Positions 40,320-49,201 are shown, counted from the first letter of the stretch. The stretch: 64,000 bases of DNA from Virgisporangium aurantiacum (GCF_016863635.1 NZ_BOPG01000102.1:1-64000), one strand, 5' to 3'. The notes: a model not told the origin generated them from the sequence alone. Made by a program: numbers and translations.

Positions 40320-42053
40320 CTACTTTCCGGTCTGCAGTGCGGTCCAGGTCTGCTGGCCGACGACACCGTCGACGGACAGGCTGCGGGAGGTCTGGTAGTT
40401 GCGAGCCGCTTCCTCGGTCAGGGGTCCGAACTGGCCGTCGATGGTGACGGTGCGGGAGAGCGCGGCGGTCAACGCGCGCTGCAACCGGTTGACCGCGGGT
40501 CCGGTTGATCCGTTCTGCAGCAGCGGTGTGTCACCGAAAGCGAGCAGCGCGGTCCAGGTGTGCGAGTCGACGGTGCCGGTGACGGGCAGTCCGCGGGCCT
40601 GTTGGAACGACTGGGTCGCCGCGACCGTGCCGGCGTCGAACGTGCCCGTCGGTCCGTCCGCGCCCGGTTGGTGGCCGGAGTTCTCCAGCAGGCACTGGGC
40701 GGCGCGTACCGGGCCGCCGGTGGCGCCGGCGGCGAGTGCCGGGTAGGCGGTGAAGTCGAGGGTGACGGTGAGGCACGCCGCCGGCGGTTCGGGGGTGGCT
40801 GCCGCGACGTCCAGGAAGTTGCGGTCGATGTTCAGCGTCGCACCGCCCCACGTCTCGGAGACGTTGCCGGCGTACTGGTGGATCCGCTGGTGGTCGGCCC
40901 ACCGCGTCGACGGCACGTACGACCCGGTGTTCGTGTCCGCGGCGTTGTTCCACCAGGCGAACCAGATGTGGTCGACGCGGGTGTAGCTCGCGTCGTCGTA
41001 GGCGTTGGAGGCGTCCCGGATACCCGAGGAGGCGCTGGAGTAGACGCCCGACAGGTATCCCAGCCCGTGCAGCGCCTCGGTCCAACCGGACAGGTACGAC
41101 AGCACCGCGGCCCGGCAGGAGGCGGTCGACGTGTAGCCCTCGATGTCGCTGTAGATGGCGCTGCCGGTCGGGATGCCGAGAGCCTGTGCCGCTCGCGCGG
41201 ACGTCGCGGCCGCGTCGCTGCCCTGCGAACGCGCGGTCGCCGGGGTGCTCGAGATCCGGCTGCTGAAGCTCGTGCACGGCGCCTGCCGGCCGACGTCGAT
41301 CGGGATCAGGCGCCAGCCCTTGGTCACCTGGGTCGACACCCAGGAAGCGGTGAGGTTCGGCTGGGCGCAGGCCCGCGATCCGCCGCTGATGTAGACGCCG
41401 ATCGCCCGGTACGGCGAGGCGGACAGCCACTTGTCCATAGTGGACTGTGGTGGTGCCGTGCACGCGTCGAACCCCTTGCCGCGGAACGTACCTGGCTGCG
41501 GCGTCGTCACCGCCGCGGTCCCGGCGGGGGACCGCGGGGGAATCGTCGCGGCGCGCCCACCCGTGGTCAGGCGCGCGCTCATCAGGATGCTCCGTACGGT
41601 CGGCTCGGCGTCGGGCGTGTGCAGGGCCGTCACGAGGACTCCGGCGGTTTCGACCGCCACCTGGATGGACCCGTCCCGGGTCACGGCCGACGGCGGCACC
41701 GCGCCGGCGGCCACCACGGCGACGTCGTCGGTGATCCGCTCGGCGACGGTGCCGTCCAACGGTTCGACGATCAGGCCCGCCGTGCGACCGGGCAGCCTGG
41801 CCGGGCAGGTCGACTGGTCACCGGGATGGCCGAGGTAGACCGCCGGCGTGTCGAACCGTGCACAGGCATCGGGGGACTTGGCCAGGTCGACCACCCGCCA
41901 GGTGGCCGGGATCTCCACGCGGTAGCCGTGGTAGGACACGACGGTGGTGTCGACCGTCGGGGTGGGAACCGACGCGGACACCGGCGCGGGTATCGACATC
42001 GGCGCGGCGAGACCGGCGAGGAGTACGCCCGCTACAACTGCTTTCCAGCCCAT
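40320..42053 (-). CDS. Secreted DUF1906 (glycoside-hydrolase-like) protein with two peptidoglycan-binding tails
   Basis: 577 residues from ATG 42053 with GGAAGGA seven bases upstream. A signal peptide (VVAGVLLAGLAAPMSIPAPVSA) precedes an N-terminal domain of about 170 residues. A DUF1906 TIM-barrel-like domain follows (KGFDACTAPPQSTMDKWL.. AIGVYISG.. IPIDVGRQ.. SAIYSDIEGYTS.. HQYAGNVSETWGGATLNIDRNFLD). The tail has two peptidoglycan-binding-like modules: AAQCLLENSGHQPGADGPTGTFD..FQQARGLPVTG and VNRLQRALTAAL..IDGQFGPLTEEAARNYQ. Lysozyme-like activity on cell walls is plausible. The tail closely matches that of the next gene. Confidence 0.88.
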   Translation of the reverse strand: MGWKAVVAGVLLAGLAAPMSIPAPVSASVPTPTVDTTVVSYHGYRVEIPATWRVVDLAKSPDACARFDTPAVYLGHPGDQSTCPARLPGRTAGLIVEPLDGTVAERITDDVAVVAAGAVPPSAVTRDGSIQVAVETAGVLVTALHTPDAEPTVRSILMSARLTTGGRAATIPPRSPAGTAAVTTPQPGTFRGKGFDACTAPPQSTMDKWLSASPYRAIGVYISGGSRACAQPNLTASWVSTQVTKGWRLIPIDVGRQAPCTSFSSRISSTPATARSQGSDAAATSARAAQALGIPTGSAIYSDIEGYTSTASCRAAVLSYLSGWTEALHGLGYLSGVYSSASSGIRDASNAYDDASYTRVDHIWFAWWNNAADTNTGSYVPSTRWADHQRIHQYAGNVSETWGGATLNIDRNFLDVAAATPEPPAACLTVTLDFTAYPALAAGATGGPVRAAQCLLENSGHQPGADGPTGTFDAGTVAATQSFQQARGLPVTGTVDSHTWTALLAFGDTPLLQNGSTGPAVNRLQRALTAALSRTVTIDGQFGPLTEEAARNYQTSRSLSVDGVVGQQTWTALQTGK

Positions 42054-42073
42054 CACGCAGTCCTTCCGTGGAC

Positions 42074-43722
42074 CTATCTACCGGCTTGCAGCGCCGTCCA
42101 TGTCAGGGGGCCGACGATGCCGTCGGCGCCGAGGCTTCGTGCGGTCTGGTAGTCCCGGACCGCCTGCTCTGTCAGCGGCCCGAACTGCCCGTCGGCGCTC
42201 ACCGTGCGGGACAACGCGGCGGTGAGTGCCCGTTGCAGGCGGGTGACCGCGTACCCGGTGGAGCCGACGCGCAGCGTCGGAGTGTCGCCTGTGGACAGAA
42301 GCGCGGTCCACGTGTGGGAGTCGACGATCCCGGTCGCCGCGAGTCCCCGATCCTGCTGGAACCGCGTGGTGGCCGACGTCGTACCGACGTCGAACGTGCC
42401 GGAGGGGTTGGCCGCACCCGTATCGAATCCGGCGTTCTTCAGGAGGCACTGCGCGGCGGTCACGGTGTTTCCGGTCGCGCCGGAGGAGAGCCGGGATAGC
42501 TGGTGAAGGTCAGGTTGGCGGTGACGCACGCGGCGGGCTGTGCGGTGGAGACGAAGCCGATTCCGTTGGGCACCGGGCGCTGCGCACCGTCGGAGGGGGT
42601 GTTGCGGACGGAGACGCCCGTCGCACCCGGCATCCGGGCGACCAGTGTCGTCGACCCGCCGCCGTCGAGGTTGAGCGCGTCGTCCGCACCGAGGGACTTC
42701 ATGTAGTTCGCCAGTTCCACGTAGGTCATTCCGACGCTGGCGGTGGACCGGCCGTCGACGACGACCAGCCACATCGTGAGGCCGTCGGCGGAGAATCCGA
42801 TGGCGGTGCGCGGGTTACGCGGGTGCGATGTCGTGGTGACGACGCCGTCGCGCACCAGCACGAGGTTGCCACCGATCGCCACCTGCGCGCCGTCTCCGCC
42901 ACGCGGCCGGTAGTTCACCGAGACCGGGTCGCCGACCGTCAGCGCGGCGAGGGCGTCGGCGCCGGCGTCGACACCGAGAACGACGACGGTGCCGGTGGCG
43001 ACCTTGCCGCCGGGGCTCGTGCCGACCCTGGTGACCGTGCCGCCGGTGACCTCGATCTCGCGGGACCGGGTCGCCCCGTCGAGCACCTGGCTGCGCGGCT
43101 GGTCGCCCCACAGCGGGTTGTAGATGCCGATCCCGTTGGCGGCGAGGTTCGGCGAGTTGAGGTTGGTGGCGGTGCGTGTGACGCCGCCGGGCAGGGTGAT
43201 CGTGGCATCGAGGAAGATGTCGGCGAGCCCGCCACGGCTGCCCGCGCCGTTGGCGTACAGCGCCGCCGCCTGGTTCCAGCCGGAGGCGGGGCCGTTGAGC
43301 AACGTGCCGTTGTCGATGCCCACACCGCGCGGCGCCCCGGTGGCACCGATGTCGAAGAAGTCCCCGTTGACCGCGGCCACGGCGCCGACCCGGTTGGCCT
43401 GCGTGGTCAGGGCCGTGGTCGCACCGACCGTGCCGGGGTTGAGGTACTTCGGCTTCAGGGTGGGCTCGGACAGGTCCGCGGTCAGAACGTTGACCACGTT
43501 GGGTCCGCTGGCGGTGGTGTCGCGGAGGGTGAGGCCGGGTGCGAGCGTGGTCGTGACGAGCGTGGTCGGAGCGGCGACGACGGCGGGCGACGGCGGGATC
43601 GGATCGGCGCGCGCCGCGACCGGCGCCGCGCCTCCGACCAGCAACGCCGTGACGGCGACGGCCGCGAACGGCAGCCGGCCACTCGGCCACAAGGCAGCGC
43701 CAACTCGCCTGGATCTCCGCAC
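42074..43722 (-). pseudogene. Phosphodiester-glycosidase (NAGPA) protein with peptidoglycan-binding tail, broken by a frameshift
   Basis: The first 410 codons encode a signal peptide (PFAAVAVTALLVGGAAPVAARA) and a NAGPA domain: VGAVAAVNGDFFDIGATGAPRGVGI, ALYANGAG, GGNLVLVRDG, HPRNPRTAIGFSADGLTMWLVVVDGR and ADDALNLDGGGSTTLV. After TANLTFTSYP near 42494 this frame ends, but the next frame continues directly with LSSGATGNTVTAAQCLLKNAGFDTG and the two peptidoglycan-binding modules to the stop at 42074. The sister protein has LDFTAYPALAAGATGGPVRAAQCLL at the same place, so one base appears to be lost. It is a pseudogene, a programmed shift or a sequencing error. Confidence 0.85.
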
Positions 43723-43851
43723 CTGGTACCCCCGTCACCACGATGATGAAATCATGATGATCGATGGATGGCGCGAAGAACAGCCCCAACGCGCACTGAT
43801 GTTGGTCAATGTCGCCCGGGTCGCCGGGGCATTGCCGCTATGGTCGTCGCC

Positions 43852-45186
43852 GTGACACGGTTCGATTGGCGGGCGCTGGAGAACGACCTCGCCGACGCCC
43901 TCGTGCGCGCCGTCTCCGCGCTTGTCGCCGACCGCCACGACGAGCGGTTCTACGCCGCCGCGCTGTGGCTGCTGTACCGCGAGACCGACGGGCCGATCCG
44001 GCTGCCGATGCTGGCCGTCAACACCGAACAGGCACTCGGCCGGCTCCCGGCCGACGAGCGGGACGACCTGCGGTGGAGCCCTGCCGACTGGGAGTACGAC
44101 GACGTCGACTGGCTTTCGGGCGACGTCGCTCGGCGGTGGGAGCACGACCTCGCCGCCCACGCCCGCCGGGGCACCGTCGCGCAGTGGGACGCGACGTTCG
44201 ATCGTTTCGTCACCGCGCTGGTCACCGTGTGCCGGCGGGCTCGCCGCGGCCTCGGCGGCCTGCCGGTGGTGGTGCTCGACGCGGAGCTGCACGCGACGGT
44301 CGTCCCGCGGATCCTGACGAAGGCGGAGACCCGCCGGATGTTCCCGGAACTCGACGAGCAGACCCGGGCCCGGTCCGAGCTCGCCGCGCTGCCGCCGGAC
44401 CGGCAGGCCGCGCACCTGGTCGGGCTGCTCGGCACGTTCGACGGCCCGATCGGGAGCGAGGACGCCGAGACGGCTCTTCGTGACCTCGGACCGGCCGCCG
44501 TGCCGGCGCTGCTGCCGCGGCTCACCGTCGACGGGGAGGGCTGGCAGGCGGCGAAGATACTCGCCGACATCGGCCTGGCCGACGACACCGTCGTGCAGGC
44601 CCTGGCCGCAGCGCTTCACCGCACCAACGGAGCGGACCGGTCCTGGGTGGCGTCGGCGCTGTCCCGGCTCGGCCGGCTCGACATCGTCCTCGCCGCGCCG
44701 GGGCCACCCGGCGACGTCGCGACCGCGGTCACCGCCCCGTACCGGAGCTTCCGGGACCACGCGTCGGCGCCGCGGCCGCTGGACTACGCGCCGCTGGAAC
44801 GGGCGATCGAGGACCGTCCGGACCTGCTGGCGATGCTGGAGTCCGAGTTGTCACCGGGCACGCCGATGTGCCAGATCGGTGCCGCCGAGGTCGACGAGGC
44901 GCTGCGCGGAACCGGGTCGCCGCATCCGCTGGTGCGCCGCCATGCCGTCACCGTTCTCGGCGAGCGGCGCCTCGGTGCGGCCGCCGGCCGTCGGGTGCTG
45001 CCGGTGCTGGCGCGCCGCGCCGCCGACGACCCGGACCCGGTGGTGCGGCGGTTGTCGGTTCTCGGGCTGCGGTGGTGGGGCCGCCAGGGCCAGGCGTACC
45101 TGGACGTCGGCCGTACCGCGTGCGGCGACCCGGACGGGTCCGTCCGGGTGGCCGCACAGGGCTGGCTCGACGAGGCCGGCGGCTGA
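43852..45186 (+). CDS. DUF4303-like protein with C-terminal HEAT repeats
   Basis: 444 residues from GTG 43852; a TATGGT hexamer eight bases upstream would make a leaderless transcript. The N-terminal 170 residues (FDWRALENDLADALVRAVSALVADRHDERFYAAALWLLYRETDGPIRLPMLAVNTEQAL.. SPADWEYDDVDWLSG) match the DUF4303 pattern seen in immunity-like proteins. The rest consists of HEAT-like helical pairs (ALRDLGPAAVPALLPRLTVDG, AAKILADIGLADDTVVQALAAAL, PLVRRHAVTVLGERRLG, PDPVVRRLSVLGLRWWG). Probably a protein-binding scaffold or immunity protein. 43723-43851 shows an ATGAT/ATCAT inverted repeat but no gene. Confidence 0.78.
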   Translation: MTRFDWRALENDLADALVRAVSALVADRHDERFYAAALWLLYRETDGPIRLPMLAVNTEQALGRLPADERDDLRWSPADWEYDDVDWLSGDVARRWEHDLAAHARRGTVAQWDATFDRFVTALVTVCRRARRGLGGLPVVVLDAELHATVVPRILTKAETRRMFPELDEQTRARSELAALPPDRQAAHLVGLLGTFDGPIGSEDAETALRDLGPAAVPALLPRLTVDGEGWQAAKILADIGLADDTVVQALAAALHRTNGADRSWVASALSRLGRLDIVLAAPGPPGDVATAVTAPYRSFRDHASAPRPLDYAPLERAIEDRPDLLAMLESELSPGTPMCQIGAAEVDEALRGTGSPHPLVRRHAVTVLGERRLGAAAGRRVLPVLARRAADDPDPVVRRLSVLGLRWWGRQGQAYLDVGRTACGDPDGSVRVAAQGWLDEAGG

Positions 45187-45207
45187 GCGCCGAGAGACCT
45201 GAGGCGA

Positions 45208-45228
45208 CCGGCCGGATCAGCCGGCCGG
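45208..45228. terminator. Bidirectional hairpin between convergent genes
   Basis: CCGGCCGG (45208-45215), ATCAG, CCGGCCGG (45221-45228) gives an 8-bp stem. It lies 20 bases after the HEAT-repeat gene stop and across the stop of the opposing oxidoreductase gene, a position suited to both transcripts. Confidence 0.5.
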
Positions 45229-45639
45229 CGGTACCTGCAGCCGGACGACCGGGAACTGGCGGTCGGTCTTCTTCTCGTACTCGGCGGCGTCCGGCCAGTA
45301 GGCGCGCCAGGTCCCGTAGAGGTCTTCCCAACGCGGATCGCCCGGGCGGACCACGTCGTAGTCCACGCTGAGCGTGGCCGGGCCGAGCTCGATCGTGGCC
45401 GGGCCGGTGGCGGTCTCCAGGTTGGCCACCCACTGCGGGTCCTCCGGCGCACCACCCATGCTGGCGCAGACCACGTACGCGTCACCGGCGGGGGCGGCGA
45501 CCAGGGGAGTGACGAACTCCTTGCCGGAGCGCCGTCCAACGTGGTGCAGCAGGACCAGGGTCTTGCCCTCCCAATGCATGCCGACGACGCCGTCGTTGGC
45601 CCGGAAGATGTCGATGATGTTGTCGTTGAAGGACGGCAT
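45217..45639 (-). CDS. Deazaflavin (F420)-dependent nitroreductase-family oxidoreductase
   Basis: 140 residues from ATG 45639. The Ddn/FDOR-A split-barrel pattern is clear: WEGKTLVLLHHVGRRSGKEFVTPLVAAPAGDAYVVCASMGG, PQWVANLETATGPATIELG and DPRWEDLYGTWRAYWPDAAEYEKKTDRQFPVVRL. Such enzymes use reduced F420 to reduce quinones or nitro compounds. This supports an F420-making actinobacterial host. Confidence 0.9.
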   Translation of the reverse strand: MPSFNDNIIDIFRANDGVVGMHWEGKTLVLLHHVGRRSGKEFVTPLVAAPAGDAYVVCASMGGAPEDPQWVANLETATGPATIELGPATLSVDYDVVRPGDPRWEDLYGTWRAYWPDAAEYEKKTDRQFPVVRLQVPPAG

Positions 45640-45705
45640 GAGCACAGGCTAACCGAGTGATCATCTGAACGAATCTCGATCATCGACCGTCGGTATCGTC
45701 TGGAC

Positions 45706-46209
45706 GTGAACACGATCGAGTTTCGTGCGGTCCTGCTCCCGGTTGCCTGGGAGCCGAGCAGATGGCCGGTGGTGGACATCGCCGTCGACGGTGTCTCGCT
45801 GATTCAGCGCGTCCGGGAGTTGGAACTTCCGTACGCAGAAGCCGAGGAGATCGAACGCGCTAGTGAATTTGCGGATCTCCCGCCTGGGACACTCGCACAG
45901 GAACTCGCGGGAAACTACATGCCCCTTTCGACGAACTTCGCCTGGCCCAGCCGCCACTTTCTCGGTGAGCGTCTCGAACTGCCTCATGGCGGGGATGAGG
46001 GCGAAACCATGGTGTTGGGGTGCACCTGCGGCATCAATGACTGCTGGGCGCTTCTGACCAGAGTCGTCCTGACGGAGCAAACGGTGACCTGGTCGGGATT
46101 TCGGAACAACAGCCGCAATTGGGATCTCAGCGGGCTTGGGCCACTCGTATTCAACCGCTCGCAGTATGAAGATTCACTTCGTTCATCCGGGAATGACATG
46201 GCCGCGTAG
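45706..46209 (+). CDS. Hypothetical protein with CTCG motif
   Basis: 167 residues from GTG 45706, with a TATCGT -10-like element just upstream (probably leaderless). It starts EFRAVLLPVAWEPSRWPVVDIAVDGVSLIQRVRELE, then LSTNFAWPSRHFLGE and MVLGCTCGINDCWALLTRVVLTEQTVTWSGFRN. The CTCGxxxCW cluster recurs in a family of actinobacterial hypotheticals and may bind a metal. Function unknown. Composition is less GC-rich than its neighbours. Confidence 0.65.
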   Translation: MNTIEFRAVLLPVAWEPSRWPVVDIAVDGVSLIQRVRELELPYAEAEEIERASEFADLPPGTLAQELAGNYMPLSTNFAWPSRHFLGERLELPHGGDEGETMVLGCTCGINDCWALLTRVVLTEQTVTWSGFRNNSRNWDLSGLGPLVFNRSQYEDSLRSSGNDMAA

Positions 46210-46237
46210 CTCGTGAGGCGACCGGCGCCCGGAGAAA

Positions 46238-46651
46238 TCATTCCCGTTGGAATGTGCCTACTTCGGCGACCTTGATCCACCGACCGTCACGCTTCTCGAA
46301 GGTGTCGATGCCCGCGTAGCGGAACCGGAGTTCCTCGCCGTTCTTGGTGCGCCGGACCCGGACGGACACGATCATCCAGGCGAGGCTGGCATCGCGGGAG
46401 ACGCTTACGATCGGCGGCTCGACGTCGTCCCATTCGTGGTACGTCGCGCCGTCGAAGTACTCCGTGAACGTGCGCACACTCTCCTCGCGTCGACGGCGTT
46501 CGACCCGCGCGTCCCGAACGTTGATCCGCTCGTCGGCGTCGTGGGCGAGCAGCTGCTCGACGTCCGTCTCGAAGTGCGCCCGGCGGACTCGTGCGTGCAA
46601 TTCGAGCAGTGCGGAGCATTCACGGTCCAGGTCTTGTTCATCAAGGGCCAC
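46238..46651 (-). CDS. SnoaL-like/DUF4440-like protein
   Basis: 137 residues from a GTG. NTF2-like pattern: ECSALLELHARVRRAHFETDVEQLLAHDADERINVRDARVERR, then DDVEPPIVSVSRDASLAWMIVSVRVRRTKNGEELRFRYAGIDTFEKRDGRWIKVAEVGT. Ends in the classical W.iv..G strand. Possibly a ketosteroid-isomerase-fold enzyme or binding protein. It converges on the CTCG protein gene with a 28-base gap. Confidence 0.75.
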   Translation of the reverse strand: MALDEQDLDRECSALLELHARVRRAHFETDVEQLLAHDADERINVRDARVERRRREESVRTFTEYFDGATYHEWDDVEPPIVSVSRDASLAWMIVSVRVRRTKNGEELRFRYAGIDTFEKRDGRWIKVAEVGTFQRE

Positions 46652-46877
46652 AGGGCTGAAGCCTACTTCGTACCCGGTGGTCGGCCCTCGAGCCGGTCGT
46701 CGTCAATGCTCAGGCCCTCTCGCGAGTGTCATCTGGCCATTCGTGCGATCGACCGCAGGGGTGTAGCTGGGTTGAATGGTTGCTGTCGCGCTCCGGATCG
46801 CGCGCTCTTTTCGCGAATCGTTTGGCGGCGATTCACTCGTGCCGCACAGCGACGGTCAATCGACCTGGGATGGTGAC

Positions 46878-47270
46878 ATGTCCAACCCGTTGCATGATGC
46901 TGCGGGCAACGTCGTGGGCTGGACCGCTGAGACCGCGACGGATGCAGCGACGCAATTCGTCCCTGTGCCCGGAGAAGGCTGCAGCCCGGGTTGTCTAGTT
47001 GCGCTGCTGGCGTCGCCCGTGGTGATCCTTTTTTGTGGCGCCGGGGCAATCGCATGCGCCTATGATTCGTTCGTCGGCTGGATCACCAACCTGCGCACGA
47101 ACAACCGGGAAGGATTGACGTACGAGGAGGCCCAGGCCGAGAACAAAGTATCTGAGCACCTGCTCCAGGTGTGGGGTGCGGTGACCTTCGCGGTTCTGGT
47201 GGTTCTGGTGATCCTGGCTGTGGTCGGCGTGGTCGTATATCAGTCCCGACGGGGTAAGCGCCGGCCATAG
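46878..47270 (+). CDS. Small two-helix membrane protein
   Basis: About 130 residues from ATG 46878; in-frame starts reach 46776 but add poorly conserved-looking sequence. Two membrane segments (CLVALLASPVVILFCGAGAIACA and VWGAVTFAVLVVLVILAVVGVVVY) flank a cytoplasmic loop (NREGLTYEEAQAENKVSEHLL). The N-terminus is MSNPLHDAAGNVVGWTAETATDAATQFVP. Not recognised. 46652-46877 and 47271-47495 hold no supported gene. Confidence 0.55.
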   Translation: MSNPLHDAAGNVVGWTAETATDAATQFVPVPGEGCSPGCLVALLASPVVILFCGAGAIACAYDSFVGWITNLRTNNREGLTYEEAQAENKVSEHLLQVWGAVTFAVLVVLVILAVVGVVVYQSRRGKRRP

Positions 47271-47495
47271 CACCGTGGTTCGAGGCCGACCCAGCCGGTT
47301 CTCGTCAGTTCCGCTCCAGCCACCGTGTCGGCCATCCACCTTACGAACCCCCGAGGCTGGGCCCCTGTCGGCTGGATGACAGTTGGTGCCCGGGTGGAAC
47401 CTTTGTGGGTCCGTCCGGATGTAGTAGGCATGCGGCTGGAGCTGACGTGCCGGGATCTCGCCGGGACCGGTACCGGCGCAGAAGGGGATCGCTGC

Positions 47496-48017
47496 GTGCC
47501 GACCGGTCCCGACATCGATTTCAACGCCTTCGTCAGGGCGCGCACGGGGGCGCTCCTGCGGACCGCGTACCTGCTCACCGGTGACCGGCACCTGGCCGAG
47601 GATCTGGTGCAGGACGCGTTGGCGAAGGCTCATCGGGCGCGCCGTCGGTTGACCTCCGAGAGCCACCTGGAGGCGTACACCCGCACGGCGATCTACCACC
47701 TGCACATCCGGTGGTGGCAGCGCCGGAAGGCCCGTTCGGAAGTGTTGGCCGGGGAGTGGGCCGATCCGCGGGATCCCACGGATCATCCGGACCGCGTCGC
47801 CCTGCGGCTGAGCCTGCAACACGCCCTGGCCCAGTTGAACCGCCGCCAGCGGCTCGCGGTGGTGCTGCGGTACTTCGAGGACAAGACCGAGCGTGAGACC
47901 GCGGAACTGCTGTCGTGCTCGGTCGGCACGGTCAAGAGCCTGACCAGTCGCGCCCTGGCCCGGCTGCGTCAGATCGCACCGGAACTCGACGAGCGTTCGA
48001 CCGGTAAGGGGGTGTGA
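47496..48017 (+). CDS. SigE-family ECF sigma factor
   Basis: 173 residues from GTG 47496 with GAAGGGGA upstream. Region 2 is FVRARTGALLRTAYLLTGDRHLAEDLVQDALAKAHRARRRL and region 4 is LNRRQRLAVVLRYFEDKTERETAELLSCSVGTVKSLTSRALARLRQ, the SigE-family pattern common in Micromonosporales and Streptomyces. It overlaps the next gene by GTGA. A GGAACC element near 47396 could be an ECF -35, but no convincing -10 follows. Confidence 0.92.
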   Translation: MPTGPDIDFNAFVRARTGALLRTAYLLTGDRHLAEDLVQDALAKAHRARRRLTSESHLEAYTRTAIYHLHIRWWQRRKARSEVLAGEWADPRDPTDHPDRVALRLSLQHALAQLNRRQRLAVVLRYFEDKTERETAELLSCSVGTVKSLTSRALARLRQIAPELDERSTGKGV

Positions 48018-48616
48018 ACATGGGTCTGGAGGATCGGCTGCGCGCCGGCCTGTCCGACCTGGCCGAGGGGGCCGGGTGGACGGACATGGAGGACCGGGTC
48101 GCGCGGGCGTCGCGGCGGATGGCGATCCGGCGGCGCGTCGCGATGTCGGTGGCCGCCGCCGCACTGGTCGTCGCCGCCGTGCCGGTCGTGCTCATGTCCC
48201 GGTCGTCGCCCAACCCGCCCGATCATCTGGGGGACCCCGCCTCCCCGACCGAGACGGCGACACCGGCACCCAGCACGTCGAGCGGCCGTCCATCGTCGAC
48301 GCCGTCGTCGGCATCGGCATCGGCATCGAACGACAGGGAGACGACGGGCTGTCCCGTGTCGGCGGCAACGTTGCTGGCGACGCTGCCGAATGCCCACCTG
48401 GGCACGGACTTCGGTCATCCAACCCGGCTGAGCGAAGTGACCTGTTACAAGCGGTACGCGACCGCGTTGCCGGTACCTCCGGTCGGCTCGGTGCGGATTC
48501 TCTTCGGCTACACCTTGCCCGAACGCACCTGGATCGCGCTCAACGCCGGGCCGGCGGGCATGTGCGACCGCTACGTCCTCGACGAGGCGATCAGCTCCCG
48601 TCTCCCCGGCTGCTGA
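48014..48616 (+). CDS. Membrane-anchored protein with a four-cysteine C-terminal domain, sigma-factor partner
   Basis: 200 residues, start overlapping the sigma stop. A cytoplasmic basic N-terminus (GLEDRLRAGLSDLAEGAGWTDMEDRVARASRRMAIRRR) could contact the sigma factor, though no zinc anti-sigma motif is present. One membrane helix (VAMSVAAAALVVAAVPVVL) and a Pro/Ser/Thr linker lead to an outside domain starting CPVSAATLL. That domain contains CYKRYA, ILFGYTLPERTWIALN, MCDRYVLDEA and a terminal GC. The same domain recurs in the next gene. It may act as an anti-sigma factor with an extracellular sensor; inference from context. Confidence 0.8.
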   Translation: MNMGLEDRLRAGLSDLAEGAGWTDMEDRVARASRRMAIRRRVAMSVAAAALVVAAVPVVLMSRSSPNPPDHLGDPASPTETATPAPSTSSGRPSSTPSSASASASNDRETTGCPVSAATLLATLPNAHLGTDFGHPTRLSEVTCYKRYATALPVPPVGSVRILFGYTLPERTWIALNAGPAGMCDRYVLDEAISSRLPGC

Positions 48617-48652
48617 CCGCTGCCGGCCGCACCATCCACATTGGAGAGTTCC

Positions 48653-49153
48653 ATGTTCAGTGTCCGCACCATCGTCCTGATCATCGCCGCCGGTGCGGCT
48701 CTGGCCGCCTGCGACCCGGCCCCGACCACCACGAGCGGTCCCACCGCGCCGCCCACCACCACCCCGCCCACGACCGCGACGACGGCCGCGTCGCCGGCCA
48801 ACACCGCGACCGACACCCCGCCACCGACCTCAACCCGGACGCCCACCCCGGGCAACGCCGACGCGCCCGACGCCTGCCCGGTCAGCGCGCAGACCCTGCT
48901 CGGGGTTCTCAAGGGAACCGACATCGCACATCGGGGAGGCGACCCGACCGCGCTCGAAGGCGTCAGTTGCTACAAGAACTACGCCTACGCCCGCGACGCG
49001 GACAAGACGCAAACCCACGAACGCGCCTATTTTCTCTTCGGCTACGTACGGCCCGGGAACCGGTGGATCCCGCTCAACCTCGGCACCGGCGGCGTCTGCG
49101 AGGGATATGTGCTCGACAAGGCGGTCCGCGACCGGCTCGGCGAAGGCTGCTAG
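48653..49153 (+). CDS. Lipoprotein sharing the four-cysteine domain
   Basis: 166 residues with TTGGAGAG before the ATG. Signal MFSVRTIVLIIAAGAALAAC has lipobox LAAC, followed by a long Thr/Pro-rich wall-spanning linker. The C-terminal 90 residues align with the preceding protein: CPVSAQTLLGVL, CYKNYAYA, YFLFGYVRPGNRWIPLN, VCEGYVLDKA, RLGEGC, so four cysteines are conserved at matching places and probably form two disulfides. The pair looks like a duplication with different anchors, one transmembrane and one lipid. Function unknown. Confidence 0.82.
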   Translation: MFSVRTIVLIIAAGAALAACDPAPTTTSGPTAPPTTTPPTTATTAASPANTATDTPPPTSTRTPTPGNADAPDACPVSAQTLLGVLKGTDIAHRGGDPTALEGVSCYKNYAYARDADKTQTHERAYFLFGYVRPGNRWIPLNLGTGGVCEGYVLDKAVRDRLGEGC

Positions 49154-49201
49154 CAACGGCGAACGACGCTGAGGTCGGCGAGGCCGTCCTGCAGCCAGGG
49201 T

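Noticed and set aside
40560-42152. 530-codon plus-strand frame
   Set aside because: Antisense to the DUF1906 gene; Arg/Gly/Val-rich without motifs.
43735-43765. ATGATG-rich stretch as an origin or attachment site
   Set aside because: The ATGAT/ATCAT inverted repeat is short and lies in a normal intergenic promoter region; no repeat partner or integrase is nearby.
48300-48335. GGCATC repeats as a separate element
   Set aside because: They lie in the Ser/Ala linker of the membrane-anchored protein and are explained by coding low complexity.
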